Part shown: positions 8,703 through 17,654 of the stretch, piece by piece | Layout: each line of letters starts with the position of its first letter | Numbering within the stretch: position 1 is the first letter of the stretch | From: Kribbella steppae | GTDB taxonomy: Bacteria > Actinomycetota > Actinomycetes > Propionibacteriales > Kribbellaceae | Length of the DNA: 64,000 nt | NCBI RefSeq assembly: GCF_004342025.1 | Contig: NZ_SLWN01000004.1 | Span: 372,001 to 436,000, forward strand | Direction: 5' to 3' | Translations under genes and position numbers: made by a program | The notes under the pieces: model-generated | Told to the model about the DNA's origin: nothing | Database searches by the model: none | What the model saw: only the letters and a program-made list of their open reading frames with translations

Positions 8703-9806
8703 CTACTTGGTCCGGACGAGCTCCAATTGCAGCCATTTAGCAAGATCTTTGAGTTCGCGCTGCACCGCGGCGGTCAGGCTCTTGCTGAACGGTTCGTCCT
8801 CATGGATCGCGTCGACGCGGAGCATGCCGGCCTTGCGGTCGGAGGTGGCGTCGACCTTCCCGACCAGGCGGTCGCCGTGCAGGATCGGCAGCGCGAAGTA
8901 GCCCCACCGGCGTTGGGCGACCGGCTTGTACATCTCCAACTGGTAGTCGAACTCGAACAGCTCGGCGATCCGCTTCCGTTCGTAGACGAGCCGGTCCAGC
9001 GGCGAGAGCAACGCCGTACGGCCGGAGAAAGGCTGACCGAGCAGGGTCGGATCCACCCGCCACTCGCCGCGGACGCCCTCGACCACGGCCGGCTCCCCCG
9101 CCATGCCGACGTCGATCGGCTCGCCCGGGCAGGCCGGGCCCTTGGCGCGGGCGATGCCGAGTGACCGCAGCCGCTGCTCGTTGCGGATGCGTTTCGCCTC
9201 GTCGACCGGGACGGCCGGTTCGTCCGGATAGACGCGCGACGCCAGGTCCCACAGGCGGTCGCGCCCGTCGCGGCCGGCGACCGCGACCTCGCCGCGCTGC
9301 AGCATGAACTCGAGCAGCTGGGACACGTTGCGATTGTTGGTCCAGCCCGACGACTTCCACGGCCTCACGCACGTGTCCGGCAGTTCGCGCATGACCAGTG
9401 GGCCGTCCTGCCGGAGCCGCTCGAGGATGTCCAGTCGGCAACCCTCGTTGGCCTTCACCCAGTCGCGCCGGTACTCCTGCCAGTCGAGCAACGGCCCGCT
9501 GCCCGGCCAGGCCTCCATCTCGGCCCGGAACAACGCCAGGCTCTCACTCGGCCGGACGAAGCCCCGCAGCTCCAGCAACGCCTGCGTCTCGAGCGCATCC
9601 ACCAACTCACTCGGCGAGTACGACGACCCGAGTCGGCTCCACGCGACCAGATCAGCGTTCGGCGCCACCGCGGCCGTCTGGTCGTACTGCACAACAGTCA
9701 GCCGCCGGACGACGTCGTACAGATCCTCTGGCCGCTCGCTCTCGAGCACCTGCGCCCGTACGGCGATCCGCCGCGCATCCTGCCGTGAAAGCTCATGCAC
9801 ACCCAC
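8703..9806 (-). CDS. AlkZ/YcaQ-like DNA glycosylase (HTH_42 family)
   Basis: 367 residues, the normal size for winged-helix crosslink glycosylases. Family marks include the N-terminal SRQDARRIAVRAQ, the TVVQYDQ block (a Q-x-D type catalytic motif, as in YcaQ-like rather than strict AlkZ members), a run of winged helices, and C-terminal GDRLVGKVDATSDRKAGMLRV. Members excise bulky or crosslinked alkylated bases. GTG 9806 lacks an obvious ribosome binding site. It stands alone, away from antibiotic genes. Confidence 0.82.
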   Translation of the reverse strand: MGVHELSRQDARRIAVRAQVLESERPEDLYDVVRRLTVVQYDQTAAVAPNADLVAWSRLGSSYSPSELVDALETQALLELRGFVRPSESLALFRAEMEAWPGSGPLLDWQEYRRDWVKANEGCRLDILERLRQDGPLVMRELPDTCVRPWKSSGWTNNRNVSQLLEFMLQRGEVAVAGRDGRDRLWDLASRVYPDEPAVPVDEAKRIRNEQRLRSLGIARAKGPACPGEPIDVGMAGEPAVVEGVRGEWRVDPTLLGQPFSGRTALLSPLDRLVYERKRIAELFEFDYQLEMYKPVAQRRWGYFALPILHGDRLVGKVDATSDRKAGMLRVDAIHEDEPFSKSLTAAVQRELKDLAKWLQLELVRTK

Positions 9807-9875
9807 GACCCGAGGCTAAGACACACGGCCGACAATTCACCCCAAGGTTCGCCAGTTTGCCCATATCGACCTCGA

Positions 9876-10010
9876 TCAAGCGGAGAACAGGAGAAGGAGG
9901 CCGCCGACGGTGTAGGCGACCATGACGGCCAGCAGCGGGATCTGACCCGCCAGCGCTCTCCCGCGCGTGAACGTCAAAGCCCCATGACCCGCCGCGCCGG
10001 AGGCGTGGCA
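9876..10010 (-). pseudogene. Possible C-terminal remnant of a membrane protein
   Basis: Between the glycosylase and the cupredoxin gene an open stretch of 44 codons ends in a clean transmembrane helix (PLLAVMVAYTVGGLLLLFS). There is no good start codon or ribosome binding site; a TTG could give a 33-residue single-helix peptide. It reads like the tail of a larger membrane protein, but it overlaps a dispersed repeat (9973-10003), so chance is possible. Confidence 0.3.
9973..10003 (-). repeat. Dispersed ~31-33 bp repeat, copy 1
   Basis: GTCAAAGCCCCATGACCC (9973-9990) is identical to 17072-17089, and similarity continues for ~13 more bases. Both copies lie in minus-strand intergenic regions in the same orientation. 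Read on the minus strand, GTCA...TGAC can form a short stem. Confidence 0.55.
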
Positions 10011-10019
10011 TCAATACCG

Positions 10020-10463
10020 TCACGACACCTGCAGCTTGAATACGAGCTTGCCGCTCTCGTGCGTCTCGACCTCGAAGATGCCCTTCGTCGAGGTCTTGAA
10101 CTCGACGGACCCGGGCTTGCTCGGCTTCAGATCCAGGGTCTTGTCGTAGCCGTGGACATGTAGCGATTCGGGTACGTCGCTGAGGACGTTGATGCGGACC
10201 GTTTGACCGGGTTTCGCCTTCACCACGGCCTGCCCACCGGCCGAGATCTTCCCGCCGGCGATCGACACGTCCACGGTGACATCCGCCGTACTCACGGGGG
10301 TCGTCTTGGGTACAACGGTGGGCTTGGTGCTGGGCGTGGTTGTCGGCGTGGGCGTTGGTGAGGTGGTGGTCGTTTCGGCGACCGGGGTTTCGGCGGTGCC
10401 GCAGCTGGTCAGGGCGACAGTGGCAAGGCAGGCGGCAACGGCGCCGTGAAGTGAGAGCCGCAT
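10020..10463 (-). CDS. Lipoprotein with cupredoxin-like domain
   Basis: 147 residues. The signal peptide ends in a lipobox (ALTSCGT), followed by a Thr/Pro linker and a ~90-residue domain with cupredoxin-type strands (GQTVRINVLSDVPESLHVHGYD, GIFEVETHESGKLVFKLQV). The His residues in HVHGYD and THESG could bind copper, but the usual C-terminal Cys/Met ligands are missing, so metal binding is uncertain. A small membrane protein lies just upstream on the same strand. Confidence 0.7.
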   Translation of the reverse strand: MRLSLHGAVAACLATVALTSCGTAETPVAETTTTSPTPTPTTTPSTKPTVVPKTTPVSTADVTVDVSIAGGKISAGGQAVVKAKPGQTVRINVLSDVPESLHVHGYDKTLDLKPSKPGSVEFKTSTKGIFEVETHESGKLVFKLQVS

Positions 10464-10565
10464 GGCGGCGTCCTTTCAGGAAGGCACGCGTGAGCGGGTC
10501 ACCACAGGGGTGATCGCTGCACGGACGCGGAGGATTGTGAGATCAGCTGTGATGGCAGCTGACGA

Positions 10566-10976
10566 TCACGTCCGCAAGATGCAGAGCCTGGCCAGATCGG
10601 GTGCGACTTTGACCACGCGTCGGCGTGGTGGCAGGAGAGTCACGGTCGCGTGGCGTGGCGCCTCGCCGAATCGTTCGCGGCGCAGGAACAGGCCGACGCA
10701 CAGCAGCAACAGCAGTGAGCCCGCCATTGCCAGGCACGGAACCAGCACGTGATGGTCCGGGGCATCGACGGCGAACGTGTCCGGCGCCAGCATGGCGACC
10801 TGTTCGAGCCGCTCGATCACACCATGCGGATCCACCTGCAGAACGGTGGCGGTCTGCGCCACCGGGGCCGCCACGGGCTCCTCCGAGGAGAAGCTCAGAC
10901 CGTGCAGTGCGAGCACACCGAGCAGCGCCCCCAGCATCACGAGGGAGCGCACCAGCCTTTGCGCCGCATTCATCAC
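10566..10976 (-). CDS. Two-helix small membrane protein (DUF6153-like)
   Basis: 136 residues: an N-terminal helix (SLVMLGALLGVLALHGLSF), a short outside loop containing HH and one Cys, and a second helix (LVPCLAMAGSLLLLLCVGLFL) with a basic cytoplasmic tail. The pattern resembles actinobacterial DUF6153 proteins, but this is a shape match only. It precedes the cupredoxin lipoprotein by ~100 bp; the two may form one export or metal-related unit. Confidence 0.55.
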   Translation of the reverse strand: MMNAAQRLVRSLVMLGALLGVLALHGLSFSSEEPVAAPVAQTATVLQVDPHGVIERLEQVAMLAPDTFAVDAPDHHVLVPCLAMAGSLLLLLCVGLFLRRERFGEAPRHATVTLLPPRRRVVKVAPDLARLCILRT

Positions 10977-11027
10977 CGCACAGGGTAGCGGTTAAGGCAT
11001 CCTGGGTAGGGCGAGGGGAGGCTGGCT

Positions 11028-12329
11028 GTGGTCAAGCAGAATGCGGTGCGGGTGGCCCTGGTGCTCGCGGCCGGCCGGGGCCTTCGGATGCGATCGACTC
11101 ATCCGAAAGCACTTCGCCGCGTCGGCGGTATCAGCCTGCTGGAGCGTTCGGTCCGAGTACTGCGACGGGCCGGGGTCGAGCGGATCGTCGTCGTGCTCGG
11201 CTACCGCGCCGAGGAGGTCAGGGCTCTGATCAAGAGCCGCGACCTGCCGGTGGAGGTGGTCGTCAACCCGGATTGGGAGAGCGGTACGGCGACCTCAGTG
11301 CTGACCGGCCTCAGCAGGATCGGCGACCGGCGCTGCCTGGTGGTGATGGGTGACCATGTGCACGAGGCGGACGACGTCCGGCGACTCCTTCAGACACCCT
11401 CCGGGAACGTCGCGGCCGTAGACCGCTCGGGCCAACCCGCCATCGCCCTGAACAACACGCGACCCAACCGGGTCCGGCTGCACGACGACGGGTCGGTGGC
11501 CGGTCTTGGACCCGACCTCGAAGAGTACGACGCTGTCGACGCGGGGCTGGTCGTGGTCGACGTACAGGACGTGCTGTTGGTGAACTACCGGGCGCGGGAG
11601 TCGTGGCTGGAGCTCCGGCAGCAGATGCTCGCCCACGGGTGCGTGATGCAGTCCCGGGAGGTGCAAGGCCTGTGGGCCGACGTGGACGTCCCGGAGACCG
11701 TTCGAGCGCTTGAACGCTCCATGTGGCGTCGGTACGGTCCCAAGCCGACCGACGGAGTCATTGCCCGAGTCCTCAACCGACGCATCTCCGGACCGCTCAC
11801 ACGCTTACTGCTGCGCACTGGCCTCACACCTGATGTGGCGACCGCACTGGCCTTTGCCGTCACGCTTTTGGCTGCGGGTCTGGTGGCGACGGGTGAGACG
11901 TGGCTGATGGTTGCCGGCGGGCTGGGCGTCGTACTTGGGTCTGCACTCGACGGCGTCGACGGGGAGCTCGCCCGGATCAGTGCGAGAGCCTCACCGCGTG
12001 GCGCGGCCTTGGACACACTTCTGGATCGGTACGCCGATCTGGCCGTCGTACTGGCGCTCGTGCTCGCCACCGGTGCGACTGTGACCGCGTGGGCTTGGGG
12101 GTTCGCCGCTGCGATCGGCTGTCTGCTCGTGTCCTACGTCCATGCGGTCGGCCGGGACACCGACGTACGGCTGCTGTTCCGGCGCGAGTTCCGGCTGTTG
12201 ATCTTCGCGGTAGCCGCGATCGTCGGCTTCCCGCTGTGGGGCCTGATCGTGGTCGCGATCGCTGCCAACCTCGATGCGATCCGTGGGGTCGTTCGGCTGT
12301 TGCGCGCCCTGCGTAAGGCTCCGTGGTAG
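11028..12329 (+). CDS. Fused sugar-phosphate nucleotidyltransferase / CDP-alcohol phosphatidyltransferase
   Basis: 433 residues. Residues 1-230 are an NTP-transferase fold (VLAAGRGLRM binding loop, HPKALRRVGG, VVNPDWESGTATS). Residues 250-433 are a membrane CDP-alcohol phosphotransferase with the full family motif D-x2-DG-x2-AR-x8-G-x3-D-x3-D (starting DGVDGELAR, ending GAALDTLLD). The same order is known in bifunctional inositol-phosphate cytidylyltransferase/phosphotransferases, so a CDP-polyol intermediate made and used by one protein is a good inference. The GTG start has GGGGAGG upstream. A solo gene. Confidence 0.82.
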   Translation: MVKQNAVRVALVLAAGRGLRMRSTHPKALRRVGGISLLERSVRVLRRAGVERIVVVLGYRAEEVRALIKSRDLPVEVVVNPDWESGTATSVLTGLSRIGDRRCLVVMGDHVHEADDVRRLLQTPSGNVAAVDRSGQPAIALNNTRPNRVRLHDDGSVAGLGPDLEEYDAVDAGLVVVDVQDVLLVNYRARESWLELRQQMLAHGCVMQSREVQGLWADVDVPETVRALERSMWRRYGPKPTDGVIARVLNRRISGPLTRLLLRTGLTPDVATALAFAVTLLAAGLVATGETWLMVAGGLGVVLGSALDGVDGELARISARASPRGAALDTLLDRYADLAVVLALVLATGATVTAWAWGFAAAIGCLLVSYVHAVGRDTDVRLLFRREFRLLIFAVAAIVGFPLWGLIVVAIAANLDAIRGVVRLLRALRKAPW

Positions 12330-12391
12330 GGCACCGATGTAGCTAGCGGGCGGGGACCTATGTGGCGTGGGTTCGGGGGGCGGTGCGGTGA

Positions 12392-12484
12392 TGGTGCGCG
12401 GGCAGCCGGATCCTCAACCTGCTCGAGCGCGCACCACGACTCCTGGAGAACACCAAGCTCTTCCTGGCCCTCGCCCACCGATGA
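12392..12484 (+). pseudogene. Possible gene remnant (last ~30 codons)
   Basis: In the 262-bp gap after the phosphatidyltransferase gene a short open stretch without a start codon reads as an amphipathic Leu-rich tail (SRILNLLERAPRLLENTKLF) with GC-rich third positions, ending in TGA at 12482-12484. It looks like the 3' end of a lost gene. Length is too small for a firm call. Confidence 0.25.
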
Positions 12485-12591
12485 TCCCTGAGAGCTTTCT
12501 CCGGGTACGACCAGGGTGAATGTGGACTCCGCTGCGCTCCGGTGGACCGCACACTGGAAGGAGTCAGTCCACACTCGGAGGAAGACAGAAC

Positions 12592-12861
12592 ATGATCGGC
12601 TTCATCGTTGCCGGACTCATCATCGGTGGGCTCGCCCGCCTCTTCACGCCGGGCAAGCAGCGACTCGGCCTGCTGGCCACGCTCCTGCTCGGCCTGGCCG
12701 GATCCGTGATCGGCGGCACCGTCGCCAACCTGCTCGGCACCGGCGGCATCTTCGAGCTGAACATCCTCGGCTTCATCGTCGCCGTCATCGCCTCGGTCAT
12801 GCTCGTCGGCACCGCCGAAAGCATCTCGGCCCGCAACAAGCGCTCAATCACCAAGAACTGA
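12592..12861 (+). CDS. GlsB/YeaQ/YmgE-family small membrane protein
   Basis: 89 residues, three hydrophobic helices with Gly-rich packing (MIGFIVAGLIIGGLARLFTPG, LLLGLAGSVIGGTVANLLG, ILGFIVAVIASVMLV). This is the transglycosylase-associated family often induced by stress. The start ATG has GGAGGA 9 bases upstream. The true biochemical role of the family is not settled. Confidence 0.85.
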   Translation: MIGFIVAGLIIGGLARLFTPGKQRLGLLATLLLGLAGSVIGGTVANLLGTGGIFELNILGFIVAVIASVMLVGTAESISARNKRSITKN

Positions 12862-12912
12862 GCCCACCACCACTGAGCCCACCACCAATCAGCCAACCGC
12901 CGTTGGGCCCCG

Positions 12913-15285
12913 TCAGCTGCCGAGGCCGTTCTGGGCCAGGGCGGAGCGGGGCTCGCGGCCGGGTGGTTGCGAGGGACGGGGCAGAAGCGGGGTGCGCTTG
13001 TTCAGCGAGCGGGTCACCGGGCTATCCTCGGTGACGGTGACCCACTCGCCGACGTGTTTGAACGAGACGCTGCTGTCGGCACCGTTGTGGACCGTGTAGG
13101 TCACCTCGAGTTCGTTGATGTCCACCTTCAGCCGGGCGCCGCGCCAGCGGATCGAGAAGACCAGTTGGGACATGCCTTGCGGTAGCGCCGGGTCGAAACA
13201 CAGGCAGCCGTCGAGCTCTCGGAGCCCGCCGAACCCGGCCACCAGCGCGGTCCAGGCTCCGGCCAGTGAGGCCATGTGCAGGCCGTCGCCGGTGTTGTGG
13301 TGCAGGTTGCGCATGTCGATCAGCGCCGCCTCGTAGGCGTAGTCGTAGGCGAGATCGAGATGGCCCACCTCGGCCGCCATCACGGCCTGGACGCAGGCGG
13401 ACAACGACGAGTCCCGCACCGTCAGCCGCTCGTAGTAGTCGAAGTTGCGCGCCTTCTCCTCCGCGGTGAACGCATCACCACACCAGTACGTCGCGAGCAT
13501 CAGATCCGCCTGCTTGATCACCTGCTTGCGATAGAGCTGGAAGTACGGCGCATGCAGCATCAGCGGGTACTTGCCCTTGTACGCCTCGAAGTCCCACTCG
13601 GCGTACCGGGTGAATCCCTCTGACTGCTGGTGTACGCCGATGTCCTCGTCGTACGGCACGTGGACGGCGGCCGCCGCGTCCCGCCAGGATGCCTCCTCCT
13701 CGCTGTCGACGCCGAGCTCGCGGGCCTTGGCCGGGTGCTTGACCGCGGTCGCCGCGGCCGCTCGCAGGTTCCGCGCGGCCATCAGGTTCGTGAAGACGTT
13801 GTCGTCGGCAACTGCGCTGTACTCGTCCGGACCGGTGACACCAGGAAGGTGCCAGCGGCCGTGCCGGTCGTGGTGACCCAGCGACATCCACAGCCGCGCG
13901 GTCTCGACCAGCAACTCCAGCCCGACCTCCTCGAGCAACTCGTCGTCCCCGGTCGCGGTGTGGTACCTCATCACCGCCTCGGCGATATCCGCGTTGATGT
14001 GGAAGGCCGCCGTACCGGCCGGCCAATATCCGGAGCACTCCTGACCGCGGATCGTCCGCCACGGGAACGCGGCGCCGCGCAGACCCAGTACGGCGGCCCG
14101 ATCGCGAGCTTGGTCGAGGATCGAGTGTCGCCACCGGAGCGCGTCGGCGGCCGCGTCGGGCAGCGTGTAGTTGAGCACCGGCAGGACGAAACCCTCGGTG
14201 TCCCAGAACGTGTGGCCGTCGTAGCCCGCACCCGTCAGACCCTTCGACGGGATCGCCCGGCGCTCGGCCCGGGCACCGGCCTGCAGCACGTGGAACAGCG
14301 CGAACCGGACCGCCTGTTGCAGCTCCGGATGCCCGTGCACCTCCACATCGGCGCCGTCCCAGAAGTCGTCCAGGAATTCGGCCTGCTGCTTGATGAGCCC
14401 CTCCCAGCCGGAGAAGCGGGCGCTGGCCAGCGCGGCCGCGACCTGGTCCCGGATCGCCGTCTCGGTCCGAAGACTCGACCAGCCGTAGGCCAGGTACTTC
14501 ACCACCCGCAGGCTCTCCCCCGGCTGCAACTGGCAGATCACCGTGGAGCGGGCCCAGTCCTCCCGGACGTCGAGGTCCATCGCGTAGCGGGCCGAGGTGT
14601 GGACCTCGTGCACCATCGCGGCGGCCATCAACTGCCGGCTGCGCGTGGTCCGGTGGATCAGCACGACCCCGTTGTCGCCGCCGTCGTGGCTGACCGGCTT
14701 CAGCGGATTGTCGAGCACCGCCGCGACGCGTGGGTCGTCCGACAGCTTCGGCTGGGTCTCGTTCGCGACCAGTTCGGACTGGATCACGAACCGCGCCGGC
14801 TGGTCGACCGGCTCGACGATGTACTCGATCGCGGCGACTGCGCGCTGGGTCAGCGACACCATGCGGCGGCTGCGAACGTTGATCCGCTTGCCGCCCGGCG
14901 ACGTCCAGTCCACGTCGCGTTCGAGGGTGCCGGTGCGGAAGTCGAGCGACCGTTCGTGCCGGCTCAGGTAGCCGTAGCGGATGTCGAACGGCGAGTCGTC
15001 CACCAGGAGCCGGATCAGCTTGCCGTTGGTGACGTCGACGAGCGTCTGGCCGGACTCGGGATAGCCGTAGCCGGCCTCGGCGTACGGGAGTGGGCGCTGC
15101 TCGTAGAACGAGTTCAGATAGGTGCCCGGGATCGCGTACGGCTCGCCCTCGTCGAGGTTGCCGCGGAGCCCGATGTGACCGTTCGACAGCGCGAACAGCG
15201 ACTCCGACTGGGCCAGCTTGTCGAGCGCGAGCCGGGTCTCCCGCAACCGCCACGGCTCGATCGGGTGGTGCCCACGGTCGATCAT
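12913..15285 (-). CDS. GH65 family disaccharide phosphorylase (trehalose/kojibiose type)
   Basis: 790 residues, full family length. N-terminal beta-sandwich ([31 protein letters not shown]), an (alpha/alpha)6 barrel with [16 protein letters not shown] and the catalytic acid in [11 protein letters not shown] (about Glu487), and a small C-terminal domain. Such enzymes cleave an alpha-glucobiose with phosphate to give beta-glucose 1-phosphate and glucose. ATG 15285 overlaps the stop of the beta-phosphoglucomutase gene as ATGA, with GGAGG upstream; the frame is open further up but antisense-like. The coupled mutase fits the product. Which disaccharide is used is not determined. Confidence 0.9.
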   Translation of the reverse strand: MIDRGHHPIEPWRLRETRLALDKLAQSESLFALSNGHIGLRGNLDEGEPYAIPGTYLNSFYEQRPLPYAEAGYGYPESGQTLVDVTNGKLIRLLVDDSPFDIRYGYLSRHERSLDFRTGTLERDVDWTSPGGKRINVRSRRMVSLTQRAVAAIEYIVEPVDQPARFVIQSELVANETQPKLSDDPRVAAVLDNPLKPVSHDGGDNGVVLIHRTTRSRQLMAAAMVHEVHTSARYAMDLDVREDWARSTVICQLQPGESLRVVKYLAYGWSSLRTETAIRDQVAAALASARFSGWEGLIKQQAEFLDDFWDGADVEVHGHPELQQAVRFALFHVLQAGARAERRAIPSKGLTGAGYDGHTFWDTEGFVLPVLNYTLPDAAADALRWRHSILDQARDRAAVLGLRGAAFPWRTIRGQECSGYWPAGTAAFHINADIAEAVMRYHTATGDDELLEEVGLELLVETARLWMSLGHHDRHGRWHLPGVTGPDEYSAVADDNVFTNLMAARNLRAAAATAVKHPAKARELGVDSEEEASWRDAAAAVHVPYDEDIGVHQQSEGFTRYAEWDFEAYKGKYPLMLHAPYFQLYRKQVIKQADLMLATYWCGDAFTAEEKARNFDYYERLTVRDSSLSACVQAVMAAEVGHLDLAYDYAYEAALIDMRNLHHNTGDGLHMASLAGAWTALVAGFGGLRELDGCLCFDPALPQGMSQLVFSIRWRGARLKVDINELEVTYTVHNGADSSVSFKHVGEWVTVTEDSPVTRSLNKRTPLLPRPSQPPGREPRSALAQNGLGS

Positions 15286-16025
15286 CGGTCCTCCAGAAGT
15301 TCCGCCAGGTCGCGTACGACGACGTCCGCTCCATGCGCCTTGAGTTGGTCGGCCTGCCCGACCCGATCCACGCCGACGACGTGACCGAAACGACCGGCCC
15401 GGCCCGCCTGAACCCCGGCCAGCGCGTCCTCGAACACGGCCGCCTCGGACGGATCGACGCCTAAGCCCTTGGCCGCCGCCAGGAACGTGTCCGGCGCGGG
15501 CTTCCCGCGCAGCCCATCGGTGCGGATCGTCACACCGTCGACGACCAGCTCGACGTACTGCGCGAGTCCGGTCACGTCCAGGACCTCGCGAGTGTTCGCG
15601 CTCGACGACACCACCGCCCGCCGGAGCCCGGCCTGCTCCGTGGCCTGCAGGTACCGCAGGGAGCCGTCGAAGACCCGAACCCCTTCGGTCCGGATCCGCC
15701 GCTGCACGGCCTCGTTCTTGCGGTTGCCGAGGCCGTTCACTGTCATCGCCGTCGGTGGATCCGTCAAGGTCCCGTCCGGCAGCGTGATCCCGCGCGAGGT
15801 GAGGAAGTCTCGGACACCGTCGACCCGCGGCTTGCCGTCGACGTAGGCGTCGTACTCCGCGCGAGCGTCGAACGGCCGGAACGGGATCCCGTGCTGCTCC
15901 GAATAGTCGCGGAGGAACTGGTCGAACACCTCCTTCCACGCGGCGGCGTGAACGGCGGCGGTATCGGTCAGGACACCATCCAGGTCGAACAAGCAGGCCC
16001 GTATACCCGCGGGTAGTCCCAGCAT
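15282..16025 (-). CDS. Beta-phosphoglucomutase-like HAD hydrolase
   Basis: 247 residues. Motif I is [13 protein letters not shown] with the nucleophile Asp and the general acid/base Asp two residues on; motif II is VVSSSANT, and Lys in [11 protein letters not shown] plus VFEDALAG complete the set. The pairing with GH65 indicates conversion of beta-glucose 1-phosphate to glucose 6-phosphate. Its 3' end overlaps the GH65 start by 4 bp. Confidence 0.88.
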   Translation of the reverse strand: MLGLPAGIRACLFDLDGVLTDTAAVHAAAWKEVFDQFLRDYSEQHGIPFRPFDARAEYDAYVDGKPRVDGVRDFLTSRGITLPDGTLTDPPTAMTVNGLGNRKNEAVQRRIRTEGVRVFDGSLRYLQATEQAGLRRAVVSSSANTREVLDVTGLAQYVELVVDGVTIRTDGLRGKPAPDTFLAAAKGLGVDPSEAAVFEDALAGVQAGRAGRFGHVVGVDRVGQADQLKAHGADVVVRDLAELLEDR

Positions 16026-16034
16026 GTCACCACC

Positions 16035-17003
16035 TTAGGTCGTCATGTGGTCCGGGAGGCCGAACGCGGGGAAGCGCGAGTAGCCGAATGTGATGATTTC
16101 GGCGATCGCACCGTCGTTGATGCGCAGTACGTCGAGCTTGAACGCCCGGAACACCGTGTCGCCCGGGCGGCGTAGGTAGGTGGCCGCGGCCGGCAGCCGG
16201 TTGGCCGACGTCGGCACCAGCCGCCAGTCGCCGTCCCGATCCGGCCCGAACGCGCGTTCCAGCAGCGGCACGCACGCGGTCAGCCCGACGAAGGACAGCT
16301 GGTCCGGCGGCATCGAGACGCGCAGGTCCTCGGCAGCGATCGCGATGGCCGCCGCGGTGTCGCACCGCTCGTGCGCGTCGATGAACCGATCCAGCAACTC
16401 CCGCTCTTCAGCGGTCGGCCGCGGCGCAGACCAGTCGGTACGACGGGCCGGCAAGCGTTGCTGCATCGTCGCCCGCGCCCGTTGCAACGCACTGTTGCCC
16501 GCGGCCACGCTGGTCTCGAGGAGTGCTGCCGTGTCATTGGCCGACCAGCCGAGCACGTCCCGGGCGATCAGTGCGGCCCGTTGCCGCGCCGGCAGCGATT
16601 GCAGCGCGACCAGGAAGGCCAGCTCGATCGTCTCCCGGTCGACGACCACCGCGTCAGGCTGGTCGGCGGGTGGGGCGATCTCGTCCAGCAACTGGTCCGG
16701 GTACGGCTGCAGCCACACCATCTCCCCCGGTGACGCGGCCTGCCGCCTGGCGAGCCGCCGGGTCACGTCCAGGCAGACGTTGGTCGCGATCCGGTAGAGC
16801 CAGGCGCGGAAGTACGTCCGGCCGTCGTACCCGTCCCGACCGCGCCAGGCACGCAGCAGCGTCTCCTGTACGGCGTCCTCCGCATCGTCGAAGGACGCCA
16901 GCATCCGGTAGCAGTGCACGTGCAACTCGCGCCGGTGCCGTCCGGCGAGGTCGGCGAACGCGGCCTCATCACCCGCGAACGCCGCCTCCTCGACCGTGGT
17001 CAT
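16035..17003 (-). CDS. ECF sigma factor with SnoaL-like C-terminal domain
   Basis: 322 residues. Sigma region 2 (YRMLASFDDAEDAVQETLLRAW, YFRAWLYRIATN) and region 4 (LQSLPARQRAALIARDVLGW) are followed from about residue 205 by a ~110-residue SnoaL/NTF2-like domain (LLDRFIDAHERCDTAAA). This is the SigG/SigJ-type ECF group in which the extra domain regulates the sigma factor and a classical anti-sigma gene is usually absent; none is seen here. Start ATG 17003 has GGGAGG 4 bases upstream. A VOC gene lies upstream on the same strand. Confidence 0.88.
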   Translation of the reverse strand: MTTVEEAAFAGDEAAFADLAGRHRRELHVHCYRMLASFDDAEDAVQETLLRAWRGRDGYDGRTYFRAWLYRIATNVCLDVTRRLARRQAASPGEMVWLQPYPDQLLDEIAPPADQPDAVVVDRETIELAFLVALQSLPARQRAALIARDVLGWSANDTAALLETSVAAGNSALQRARATMQQRLPARRTDWSAPRPTAEERELLDRFIDAHERCDTAAAIAIAAEDLRVSMPPDQLSFVGLTACVPLLERAFGPDRDGDWRLVPTSANRLPAAATYLRRPGDTVFRAFKLDVLRINDGAIAEIITFGYSRFPAFGLPDHMTT

Positions 17004-17071
17004 GGGGCCTCCCGGCCTGGACTGAGGAGCGCAGGGAGCGAAGCGACCGGAGTGACGAGGGAAGGCAGGGA

Positions 17072-17104
17072 GTCAAAGCCCCATGACCCCGCCGGCGCCG
17101 AAGG
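17072..17104 (-). repeat. Dispersed ~31-33 bp repeat, copy 2, with terminator-like hairpin
   Basis: Second copy of the repeat at 9973-10003, here between the VOC and sigma factor genes. GGGAGTCA at 17069-17076 can pair with TGACCCC at 17084-17090 (one bulge), so this copy could act as a weak terminator after the VOC gene. The next 50 bases (17020-17068) are a run of GCGAAGCGACC-like imperfect repeats. Confidence 0.55.
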
Positions 17105-17121
17105 CCCGGCCAAAAGCACGC

Positions 17122-17547
17122 TCACTGCCGATCGGGGGTGGGCTCGGGGACCTCCTGTACCGTCCAGCCGTTGCCGTCGGGGTCGGAGAAGGTCAGGTAC
17201 GTGCCGTACTTGGCCCGGTTCGGGTCCACGCCCGGCTGCTGCCCCTCGGCGGTGAAGTGGAACGGCTCGCTGACCTCGACGCCCCGCTCGACCAGCTCGG
17301 CCCGCGCCGCCTCGATGTCCTTCACCACGAGGTGCGTGCCTTGGTACGACCCCGGCGCGGCCGTGGTCAGGCCGGTGCCGATCGTGATCGAGCAGGCCGA
17401 ACCCGGCGGGGTCAGCTGCACCACCCGGAACGAGTCACCCGCGCTGTGGTCGACGTCCTCGGCGAAGCCGAGCTGGTCGGTGTAGAACTTCTTCGCCCGG
17501 TCCACGTCCGTCACCGGGACGATGACGAGTTCGAGTTTCCAGTCCAT
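17122..17547 (-). CDS. VOC-family (glyoxalase/dioxygenase fold) protein
   Basis: 141 residues, one vicinal-oxygen-chelate domain: LELVIVPVTDVDRAKKFYTDQLGF at the start, GTHLVVKDIEAARAELVERG in the middle and YLTFSDPDGNGWTVQE at the end. GGGAGG lies 6 bases before ATG 17547, which settles the start. Substrate unknown. The gene precedes an ECF sigma gene on the same strand, a common pairing in actinobacteria. Confidence 0.85.
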   Translation of the reverse strand: MDWKLELVIVPVTDVDRAKKFYTDQLGFAEDVDHSAGDSFRVVQLTPPGSACSITIGTGLTTAAPGSYQGTHLVVKDIEAARAELVERGVEVSEPFHFTAEGQQPGVDPNRAKYGTYLTFSDPDGNGWTVQEVPEPTPDRQ

Positions 17548-17654
17548 CTGCGGCCTCCCGCGGTTCGGGTCGGTCACAGTCTGACCGACGCTGTCGAATG
17601 GTGAAACGACAGCGCCGGCCAAAACTCATCGGTCCATCGATGATCTGTTCAGGA

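Noticed and set aside
13475..15384. Very long frames on both strands across the GH65 gene
   Set aside because: Arg/Ala/Gly-rich or Val/Leu-rich shadow translations of the GH65 gene, with no motifs.
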